A stretch of 59,835 bases of DNA from Gnetum montanum. Lineage: Eukaryota; Streptophyta; Gnetopsida; Gnetales; Gnetaceae. The number at the start of each line of letters is the position of its first letter. Within the stretch, counting starts at the first letter, position 1. Where the stretch lies: NCBI GenBank assembly GCA_015680685.1, contig MNCI01009457.1:590306-650140 (forward strand), read 5' to 3'. The position numbers and the translations under genes were made by a program. Positions 11,901-23,900 of the stretch are shown here, piece after piece. Below the pieces are notes generated by a model. That model did no database searches. It worked only from the letters and a program-made list of their open reading frames with translations, and was not told the origin of the DNA.

Positions 11901-14900
11901 CATCTCAAGTTTATTTTAAATGCCATATAAGAACTAGCTCACATCATACAATGGAGAAAGTTACAATAGGTAGGGTTCGTTTTTCATAGGACAATTAGCC
12001 AATGTTTTCCTCTATTTTTAGGCATCCAAAATTGGGCAAATAAAGGACCATTTAATAATGATTTGGGACATGAAAACTCTCTTAAAAACCCCTCAAAATT
12101 GACCTAAAAATGATCAATTAAATAGAACATGTGCACTTGACAAAAGACACCAAAAATCCTCAATATGCATAGCTTTATTTTTAATTTTAAAATGAGTACT
12201 CAATGGACCCTTTGGCTATCTAGTTGTGCTGCACAAAGTTTTTCCAACCCTACAACATGTTGTAGTCCACACAAGAAAAACACTGGGGTTGGATAAAATG
12301 GTGGAGCTAACACCATCAAGCATCTCTAAGCACTAAGCCCTGGTAGTCCACACAAGAGATCACTAGCCTTTGATAGAATGATGGGGGGCATTTCTTTTAT
12401 AAAATGAAAATGGTCCCAAAAATATGAAATACCAAGAGCACATGACGCTAGATAATGCTAACTCATAAGCCCAAAACATGCATACCAAAAACCAAATCCA
12501 AGACACTTGAGAGAGTCCATGCATGATTCACAACTCACAAGAAATCCCACATGCCCTCATGAAATAATCCTCACTTGTCCAAGCCAATGCAACCTTAAAC
12601 ACCTACTAAAAGTTTTGTATAGCAAGAGTTTGAAATACACACCTTTAAAGTTGAACTTGACCAATTTGGGGAGGGAGAAGATACCTCAGGTTTGGGTTGT
12701 TGTCTAGCCTATATGCTTAAGAAGTTAGCTTCAAACTGCAAGTCCAAGGTGCTGCTAAAATTCCCTCACAAAATTTGAGAAAATAGTCCCTTGAATCAGC
12801 CAAACAGTCCCCAAAAATCAGCCTCCAACAGCAGCAGAAAAATCCACCTCCCAAGAGCCCACAAGAACACTCAAGACAGCCCAAGAGATGGGTGAGAATA
12901 AGCAAGGAACAACCACTCTTCCTCTCAACTTCTCAACCCTCCAACTAGCATAGTCTCCCCTTCCTTGCCCAAAAGTGAAAATGAGAGCAAACACCCTCTC
13001 TATTTATAGGATGGAGGAGACCCTAGGGCTCGGGTAAAGACTTGTGCACAAAAGTTTACATAATGGATAAGAAGTAGACAACTCATTCTTCAAAAATACT
13101 TTTTTTATTCATGGCATCATTACTACTTGAGTTGGACAAGCAAGCTTTCATGAGGGAGTGGACATGTGAGATTGGCACTACTCAAGAGAGTCACATGACC
13201 CCTATTAAATGAGTTCTTTGTCCCTTTTCCATCTATTAATAAGAAGTGGACAATTTGCATATAAATAAAATAGATGTCATAATAAGCATGTCATAGAGCA
13301 TACATCACCATCCCACATTGACTTTTCTTATGGCCCCATCTTTTTGTCTTGTTTTAAGTCACTTTTTAGTTTATATGTTATGAGGGTTTCTAATTTATTT
13401 TTGGCCTTTTTATCTATTTTCCACGTTTCCTATAATTTATCTAGTAAAAATCATTGATACTAAACTTTTTGTTTATTCAACATTTTACACATGCCCAATT
13501 GGTTGTAACGAGCACAAACATGCCATAACTACCATGCCAAAAATTAATATTTTGATTGAATCAAGAAAAATATGGTCTCATTGGGTACTTTTTTTTCATT
13601 GTTTAACATTAAAATTTCAAAATATAAAGCTTGAATTGAAAAACCAATTGTACATCTATACTCAAGGTGTAAAAATGAGTTAGTCTACCAAATTTGAGCG
13701 TGATCCGTCAACTTTGAATTTTGATGTATTTTAATTAATTAGATATTTAATAATTTTAAAATTCTAACTAAACGTCAAAATAAACCATGAATCCACATCA
13801 TGTAAATTTTCTAATATTATTTTAAAATAATGCTAAACTTTGCAATGTTCATTCATTAATAAAATAATTTTTTTTGGGAAAATTTGGGATGTATTAATTT
13901 GAATGCAAAATTTACAGAAGATTATAAAAATGAGACATTTTCCCCAAAAACTGAGGGGAGCCTCTCCCCTCAACTCCCCTGTAAACTCCCAATGACTTGG
14001 ATTGTAAGAGAATATAATAAACATATCCAAAATAGGGGGTCCCCAAACCCCCCTCAGTCCTCCTTGAAAAGAAAACTGAGTAGTCTTTCACCCTCCTAGT
14101 TCTTCAGGCCCCCATCAGCATTATCAGATACTAAGATAGATAAAAGTACAAAAATACAAAAGTAAAGGGCATTGCCCTATGGACACCTACAATCCTAACC
14201 TGCTTATAAGTGATAGGGAAGCCTAGTGCAAGGCAAATGTTCCATTCCTGGCCATGGATTGCATCCAGAATAGCCTTGTGTTGTTTTGTATCCACGAACA
14301 CTACAACTTTCTAGAAGTTCTTGAATGCTTCTGCCTTCCTTGCACATTTCGTTGCATCCTATTTTCTGTTGGGGTGTAGCTCCTTACCGTACCGCCCAAT
14401 GTGCCTTCGCAATGCTGTCCAAGGCACGTTGCGGCCGATGTCCATGATAACATAGGGGCATCACCCCTAACGTAGCCAATCCCTTGCCCCATCCACATGT
14501 GCCCAATCCAACTAAATATATATAATTTTTTTTGAAAAAAAACTTAAAATTAGAAATAAATAGAATCTTGCCTATGTCACCCAAACAAAGGTCTTTGTAT
14601 TACTCAGAAGTATTAGTTACATCTACAAATATATGTATAAGCTTTAAAACAAATTAAAGTCTAAGTATTAAATAGAGTACTAAGGTCACATGTCTAAATG
14701 TGGGGCACTACAGGGCTCCATTGAAATGGCTTGCTTGATAAACTTAGTTTTCCTTGATATATTCTAGATATGCTGATTTACATAATTTACACAGCCCAAG
14801 AATCTCTGAAATTGCTCCTTTGAATCAAATTTATTAGAAAACAAATTTATCTTTTCCAAAACATGTGGCTGCATTTGGATTTTTCCATTCCTTAAAACTA

Positions 14901-17900
14901 TTCCTAAAAATTCAATAGAATTTCAACAAACCTGGAACTTCTTTGGATCTGTTGATAGTCTGATTCCATGTTTCTTGATAATTTTAGCAAACTAGATGAG
15001 ATGGTCTATATGCTCTTCAGAATCATTTGAGAAGATTAAGAAATCATTAATATAATTTGCAATAAAGTCATTATAATGCTTAAAAATTGAATCCATTTTT
15101 CTTTGGAATTGTGATGGAGCATTTTTTAAGCCAAACAACATTGCTAACTAGTCATATAAACCACGAGGGGAACTAAAAGCAGTTTTATGAATGTCTTCTT
15201 CTGCAATTTTTATCTAATGATATCCTGACTTACAGTTAAATTTGGAAAATACCTTTTTTGAAGCAACTCAATGTATCAGCTCTTCTTTGTTGGGTGGACG
15301 CCATTTAATATCAACAGTATCTTGATTTAGGGGATATAATTTATCACCCTTCTAGCCTTTCCTCATTTTTTTTCTGAATGATTTCTAACAATAAAACTAG
15401 CAGAAGAATAATCTGATACTGATGGCCAGATTAATACTTTTTGTTGAAAGTTTTCCACTTGAGCAGTAGCTTCTATTTCATCCAATTTATTAATCAAAAT
15501 TGGTTTTCCTTGTACTGGAATATTATGTTTTGTTTGAATGTAGGGAAGCGGTGAATCCTGTTCCCAAAATTCTACTGGATGATTATAACAACATTCTTTT
15601 AACAATTTTATAACATCCTCTAATCTTCTATGCTCATTTGTAGTAATATTATGGCTACTGAGAAACTTTCCGCTGCAACTTCTGTTTTCATTATTGACTT
15701 TAATGAAGGTTGTTGATTTCTAGCTCCAATCTATATTTCTAAATTATACTACATTTGCGGGGAAATTCTAGGAATAGTGAGCTTTTTACAATTGTAGGAA
15801 CATACTAACATATATGCACCAATTGTATATGGCCCTAGATTATCCATGAAAGTTGATTCAAGACCAACATCATGTCCGACATCATTAATCTTCACACAGT
15901 TTGTACTATCTTATCACCAATTGTTAGAGGTACATCAAGAGCAAACAAATCAAGTATTCTTATACCATTCGTAGTTTCTATTCTGAATGACTTTTCAATC
16001 TGAGTCCACGTATAAAAAATATTGTGATGTGCAAAATTTAAATTTGCCTTGGTATCTATACAAGCTTTAAACTTTCTCCAATGAGCTTTAGCATCTAGAA
16101 CAATTTTGGCTGGAATTATTACTGAGCCATTTGTCTGCAAAGCCTTTTTGATTTGATGATAAGTAGTTGGATCTACTCTTTTCTGAATTCCCGCTGGAAT
16201 GCTAACTTGGTATTTTTCTGGATGCTGCTTAGGGAATGGAGTAATCTTTAGCTATTTAGGCACATTTACCTTTTTTTTTTTTTTGAGAAAGAGGTCAGGA
16301 TTATATTAAAAGAGCTAAAGTATGTTACAAAGATTACATGCGATNNNNNNNNNNNNNNNNNNNNNNNNNNNNNNNNNNNNNNNNNNNNNNNNNNNNNNNN
16401 NNNNNNNNNNNNNNNNNNNNNNNNNNNNNNNNNNNNNNNNNNNNNNNNNNNNNNNNNNNNNNNNNNNNNNNNNNNNNNNNNNNNNNNNNNNNNNNNNNNN
16501 NNNNNNNNNNNNNNNNNNNNNATGAAATTGGCCGCCTGTTGGAGGCACATTTACCTTGATTTCACAATCTGAATACATATCTTCATCTAAGGATGATGTA
16601 TCTTTAAGATCTTCCAATATTCATTACGTTGTAATGATTTCTCTTCATATTCTTATTCTTCATTATTTGATAATTCAGGTTCACTGGTTTCTTCAACTTG
16701 ATGTGATGTTTCTCCTAGACCTGATACAAACTGAGCAAAAGGGTTGTCTTCTTATTCCAAAGGATTTTCTTCTTCAATAGTAATGGCAATAGATTGGAAA
16801 TCTTCATCCTCAAATAAATCTTCATCAAAGTAATCTTCAAGAGTAAACATATTATTAAAATCATAATAGTCTAAAGATTACATCATATACATATTTGCCA
16901 AAATAATATCTTCATTTTTAATTGCTTCATCATGTTCTATTTCTATTTCAGACTCTATTTCATCATACTAAAAACTTCAACTAATTCAAATAATTCTTCT
17001 TGTTGTTCAAAACAATCATCATGTTCTTGTGCATTCTCAATTAATTCCCATCCATTAGCATACCTAGAGAAAAACATTTTGATTTTTGATGATGCTTTCT
17101 TAGGACACTCATGAGCATAATGTCCTTTCTCTTTGCATGCATAGCAGCATACTTCTTTTTTATTTCTTTTCATTGGTCATCTTCTTTGTCAGATGAAGCC
17201 ATAGGGTTTGAATTTTGATTTTGATCAAGCTGAGATTTTTTTGAATTTTCTTTGTCATTTAGGATTTTTGAGCCTTCTTTCTAAATGCATTAGCACCCTT
17301 GATACGATCACAGACAGCTGTTGTGGGAATGATCTTATTAAGAAAAATATTATAGTAAACTTTTTGCAATTCTTGCTTGTCCAAATGAATCACATTGCAC
17401 AAATATATGGCAATCAAAGATATATTCTTTTGGTTGTGAACAACCATTTGTCCTAACTTGTGTGGCAAAGCTGCAAGATACATGCTATTAGTCAATTTAT
17501 CTCTATGCAATTTTAGGCAATACACATCTCAAGCAAATTCTTTAGAAAGCTACTCAAAAACCTTTAAATCAACCAGTTTCTTTTGACTTAAAATGACTCT
17601 CTCTTCTCTTGTACTGTAGCACTGATATCAATACTGAACTCATTTGTGACAGCCTCAAATAATGTTTGGAAACAACCTTGCAGATTTTCTTCTTGCGATT
17701 TAGGTGTTGCACCATGCCACCAATGTCTGAGCTTAACTGCACATATACTAAATCCAAACAAGATTATATTTCTCTCATCATAATTACCTAGTAGTTGAGT
17801 GGCTCTTAACTGATTAACCCACACTTTGACTGTGTGAGTTGCTTATATTAGAGATGTATAATCAATATTCATTAATGGGATATTCATTAACTTCATTGGC

Positions 17901-20900
17901 ATCATGACTGCTGGTTGAGACATTTGATCTTGAAACTATGGATATGCCATCAAAATTTGACCTTCACAATTTTTATCTTTTCTTTTTCCTTTATTGCTTT
18001 CGGTTAATCTCATATCAACCAATTTTACTTCCTCTTTATCTTTTCGTTTTCCTCCTTTTGTTTGAATTAATGCTTAATTTTCAAGAGCTTGTTCTATAAG
18101 ATTTTTCTTTGATGCACTAGCATATTTTTTACTACTAATTAACTTTTTTAGCATTTGCATTTGTTCCTGAATTTCATCTAACTGAGCTTTTAAAATCATC
18201 AAAATTTTTACCACAATAACTGGACTAATGAAGCAAATAATTTAATTGTCTTGTATTATCTAATTGCATATCTTTATCATCTATATCATGTTCTAGCATG
18301 TAGCTACAACCAGCTCTAGTTTTTGGTACTTCTTCCTCACTTTGTATGGTAAAATATGATTGCTTTATTAGTGGCATGGTATTGGCTAGTTTTTTAGCCT
18401 CACATGAACTTATGAATCAAAATCCAAGGTAGAAAATTCATCCAAACCCTTGTTTCCGTGGGGTGGGTCCCACTAAAGAACACTCCACTATTGCATGCAA
18501 ACAAAGGCATCTAAAAGATTCATGATTCCCACTACCAATTGAGCAAAATTGATCCCATAAATATTATTATTTTATTCCAAAAATCTAAAAGATTTGCAAA
18601 ATAGCCAAAAATCCATAATAGCCAAAATTCCATAAAAATTCTTGCAAAATCCTGTTTATATTAAGGGCTGATCCAAAATAATCATAAAATATCTAAGAAG
18701 CAAGTTAGGTAAAGTTTTCACAATTCCAAAAATTCACCCAAAAAAATAGAAAATGGTTTGGACAAGATTAAAATATTGATTTTCATATAAAAACAAGTCC
18801 AAATTGACAAAAAATTGGCAAAATTTTAACATAATAATTCAAATATGAAATAAATAACGAAAAACTAGAAAACAAAAACAAAGCATACAAAATCCACAAC
18901 AAAATAGGAAACTGACATAAATAGCAAAGAAAAATAAACTTTCTTACTTGTATTGGCAGGGCTTTTAGAATCTTATTATTGTCATTCTTTTCCACCCAAC
19001 ACTCAAAATTAGTTTTCTCTTTGCTTAAACTTGACATGCTAGAAACCCTTCAGAACTCAAAATGAGAAGTACCAAAGGCCACAATCTATTTATGATTAGA
19101 AGAATAACATGCAATGTGACATGTGGGCTTACTACCTGTTCAGAAATGGAAGAAATAGGGCTAAAATTGGCTTGGAAACAATGAAACAGGGTGAAAAATG
19201 GTTCATGTTTGAAACAGAAAATAGAAAACCCAATACATAGGTAAGGTAGCAAAGAACAAAGACGAGGCAGTTGAGAAACTGTTAAATAGCTTTTTCTTTT
19301 TAAAATTATATACTTTTTTTGTACTTTCTTAAATTGGCTTCATGTGACGTAACAACTTGAATCTTTAAACTTAATTTTTATTTTAAAATTTTTTTTACAT
19401 TTCCATTTTTATAAGTTCATTTCTCTTCTTCAACTTCCAACTAATACCTTCTACATTCAAACATTGATAACAACCACATATAGTTTCCAAATCAAATTTT
19501 GTTTGAATCTATGGAATCCTTATCAAGCACACTACTTGACCCTATACCAAAATCATATGTGAGCTTTATTTATCATAGTTGCCCAGTTAAAATGTTGAAA
19601 CTTTTATTGTATTTTTAGCAAACTAAAAATGTGATATCTCAATAACCGTAACTCCAATTCTAGTGAACCAAAGATTAAAATTGATGTTTTTGAACGTCTT
19701 GAACACATTGGTAAGATTAGATTCTAGGTAGGACATCATTCTAAGGTATTTCCTCAACAAAACTAGTTTATGCAATATTTAATTATAATTAATAATGAAT
19801 TCCAAATTCTAGTATAATAACAAAAAGTGACAAGAGATATGGTTTGGGTAGGGTCAGGGTCCAAAATTGCTCGATAAACAAAGTATTATATCATCACATG
19901 TGCATAATAAAAGTAAAAGATGCATAACTATAAATGTGCCTAATTGAATTTACATAATAAATATTGAATGTACGTAATTAAATGTGCATAAAGAATAAAA
20001 TGTGCATAGCCAAATACTTGTAAAGGCATGATAATTGATAAAAAGAAAAATTTCCAAGGGTAATTAGATTTCAACATTTAATCACAGTTATGACTAATGT
20101 ATTGACATTACATAAATTTTTTAGTTGTGAGTTTTATGGAGTGGTTGCAATAGTTCATGCAAAATCTTTGGCATTCAATGAGTGTCACTAAGGTTTGTGA
20201 CATCCTTCTTGTTAGTTGTAAGTTCAATCTAATTGTCATACCGAGATATGTAAACATTATGTAAAAAGTAATGGTTGAAACTTAATTTTGTTTAATGGAT
20301 CCTAATGTCTTATGGTTTCTACATGAACCTAATAAAAACATGTCAGTTTTAGTTTCACAATTATATATTCTATATAGCATTGTAGTTATTAGAGTTTTGG
20401 AGCATGTGTCTATTATTGATGTTGGACCCCTAATAACTGCCCTCTAAGATTAGTACAATTTTTTTCCAATCTTCTTAAAACATGGTGTTATACTTACATT
20501 AACAACTAATAAGGGTGTGACTCATAATGATGGATTGATTACACGGTCTACATACCTCTTTTCATTATTAGATAACAAGTTGTTGATAGGATGGGATTTT
20601 GGTACTTCTCATAATCCTAAGGGTTGATGCATTGATTGCATATCATCTATCTTTAGTAGCACTATGATATCTTAAATACTAGCATCATCTAGGGTGATTG
20701 CTAACACTTTGCATTACTTGCAAAGCTAGAAAACATCAAACATTTATGTGGATGTACTCGTAGTTCTCCACTATGTTTCTACCATACAAGATCATTTAAT
20801 CTATAATAGGCTTCAAACACTGATTGGGAATAAAAAATATAGGTTTCATCAACTTTTCCCATACATTGTGGTGTTGCATTCCCACATTGAGGGCCATTCA

Positions 20901-23900
20901 ACTTGAAGAATCTAGTCACCATCCAATTGTGAGTTGGGTTATCTTCGGATTCTAAACTACACAAACAAGGCTTGGCTCAACCATAATTTTTGGACTACAC
21001 TTCGATATACCCTCAAGATAGGTAATCGGGGATCATATGTGAGGTGGGTACACACTTACGAATGACGCTTGCATCATTGAAGACCTTTGGGTGTTGTGCA
21101 ACTCAACCTCCTTGGGTCCAATGGCTCAAGATATTAAGCTGAAGTAAGCATATGTATGGGTAGGGTTGGATAGTAGTGTTCATCTCCACATCTAGGGAAA
21201 GGTGTATGCAAAATAAATAAACAATGCAACCCATCCATTCAAGATATGAGGATGAATATATTATTATTAAAATGATTATTTAATGATCTCTAAAAATACT
21301 ACATGCTTCACGTAATTCACACTAATCAAATGCATCATCCACCTAATTACTATAGGTGAATTGCTTATCCTAGGGCCCAAAGGGCTTTTAATCATAATTC
21401 ATGTGGGTTAATTTTATGGAAAGAAGAAACAACAATAAAATCTTATATGTACTAAGCTTGAACACTATGATGGATTAACATGGTTCCAATCTTTGAAATC
21501 TTCATTAATAAATTTTCTAGCCTTGCATATTTTCACATTAAGGAAAATGTAGGCTTGAATAAATTATATTTAACAATAATTTGAAATATGGTAACTCTCT
21601 TAAAAACCCCTCAAAACTGACTTAAAAATGATCAACAAACTTAACAAAGGACACCAAATATCCTCAATATGCATAGCTTTATTTTTAATATTAAAATGAA
21701 CACTCAATGGACCCTTTGGCCATCCAACCACGATACACCAAGTCTCTCCAACCATACAACATCTTGTAGCTCACACAAGAAGAACACCAAGGTTGGATAA
21801 AATGGTGAGGACTAACATCATCAAGTACCTCCAAGAATTAAGCCCTCATAGCCCACACAAGAGATCACCAAACTTGGATAGAATTATGGGGGGCATTTCT
21901 TTTAAAAAGATAATCACAAAGTCAGTAAATACCAAGTGCACATGACACAAAGAAAATGCTAACTCATAAGCACAAAACATGCATGTCAAAAGTCATATCC
22001 AAGACATATGAGAGACTCCATGCATAACTCACAACTCACAAGAAATCCCACATGCTCTCATGAAATAATCCCCACTTGGCCAAGTTAATACAACTTCAAA
22101 CATCTACTAAAAATGTTGTACACCAAGGGTTTAGAATACACACCTTTAAAGTTGTACTTGACCAATTTGGAAAGGGACTAGACACCTCAAGTTTGGGTTG
22201 TTGTCTAACCAATAGCCTCAAGAAATCAACTTCAAACTACAAGTCCAAGGTGTTGATAAAATCCTCTCACAAAATCAGAGAAAATAGTCCCTTGAATTAG
22301 CCAAATAGTCTTGGAAAATCAATCATATAAGCCTCCAACAGCAGCAACAAAATCAACCTCTCAAAAGCCCACAAGAACATTTAAGACAGCCCAGGAGATG
22401 GCTGAGAACAAGCAAGGAACAACCACTCTTCATCTCCTCTTCTTAACTTCTCACCCCTCCAACTAGCATAGGCTTCCCTTCCTTGGCCAAAAGTGAAAAT
22501 GAGAGCAAACAGCCCCTCTATTTATAGGATGGAGGAGACCCTAATGCTTGGATAAAGACTTGTGTGCAAAAGTTTACGCAATGGGCATACAACAAACAAC
22601 CCATTCTTGGAAAAAAATTTTATTCATAGTATCATTGCTACTTGACTTGGATAAGCAAGCTCTCATGAGGAAGTAGACATGTGAGGTTGACAACACTCAA
22701 GAGAGTCACATGACCTATATTAAATGAGTCCATTATCCCTTTTTCCAGCCATTGATATGAAGTGGACAATTAGCATGTAAATAAAATAGATGTCATTATA
22801 AGCATATCATACAACATACATCACTATCCCACATTGACTTTTCTTATGGTCCCACCTTTTTGTCTTGTTTTAAGTCACTTTTTTGTTTATATGCTGTGAG
22901 TGTTTTTAATTTATTTTTGTCCTTCTATCTATTTTCTGCATTTTCTTTAATTTGTCTAATAAAAATCTGGTGCAGGGATGGCACGTCAATAGATCCCAAT
23001 AGGACCCAATCCACTACTTCCAAGCAGATTTAGCTTAGAAAGCAAAAACAACACAATAAAATAGGGAAAAATCTTCTTATATTAATAAAATTATCAAGAT
23101 ACATAGAAAATACATCAAACTTGAGGAGCTAAGCTCAACTCACAAGGATGTTTTCTAAATTTGGTCAATTAACCCAAATTCTTTGGGATGGAGCGGAAGG
23201 GCATGGGCATAGCGGGAGTGGGAGGCGAAAGCAAGGGTAGTGGGAGCGTTCGTGGGCGTAGCCAGAGCAGCAGTTGTGATAGCTATCATTGATAGGGGGA
23301 GGGCTGGAGGGATTGAGAATGGACCTGCGTAGGGCCTAGGGGTGAAGAGTTTGCTAGCCATGGTGAGGTGGAGGCGGATGCTGATGAATAAGACACGAGG
23401 GTTAAGGAGCCCTCGAAGGAATGTAGTAGTGCTGGGTTTGACGCCTGTTCCAGGGACAGGGCCGTCATGCGGCTTAGGCTTGGGCACCTACCAAAAGAGA
23501 TTGTACAAGTGCTAGAGTGGAGTCTCCTTGGCAAATTTGTTTTTGAAGGAGTATGGCTGCGCATGGAACTGATTCGAAAGTGGGTTTGCATGACTTGGGG
23601 GCTAGAGGATGTCTATGTTTGGAGCTTGGTGGATGACAGATTGCTTTTTAGCTTTCAAACAATGGAAGAGCCGGATAGGGTTCTGTTGGGGGTCGATGGT
23701 TCTATGGGGCTCGAGGGTTGGCCTTGACCCCTTGGAAATTGGGAGCGCACAGGGATAAGAGTCTATTTGACTGCGCATTGGTCTGGATCTAGCTGATAGA
23801 CTTGCTGCTTGAATATTGGGAACTGGGGTTTCTGAAATCCCTGGCGGGACTCTTTGGAGAGTTCATCAAGTTTGATGCCTTCATAGCCTCCATGGATCGA

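Larger units (their letters stand above)
14713..18400 (-). pseudogene. Endogenous pararetrovirus (Caulimoviridae-like) fragment, decayed
   Basis: Minus strand, in order: a basic, Lys-rich leader (about 18,370-17,940), a coat-protein-like region (17,830-17,260) with an RHWWHG motif typical of caulimovirid capsid domains, a CCHC zinc knuckle (C-x2-C-x4-H-x4-C, about 17,110-17,150), an aspartic-protease region (15,890-16,140) and reverse transcriptase (15,360-14,740). The RT catalytic box reads YIND near 15,030-15,065, followed by FLG and the first residues of an RNase H. Stops and frameshifts occur throughout. The protease motif reads D-T-K, having lost its Gly. No movement protein is seen and RNase H is cut off exactly at repeat X. 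No integrase or LTR was seen, which favours a pararetrovirus over a Ty3/gypsy element, though the latter is the alternative. It may belong to the gymnosperm EPRV group, which sequence comparison would have to settle. Confidence 0.75.

Noticed and set aside
16266-16617. Open frames crossing the run of N
   Set aside because: They are artefacts of unknown bases.
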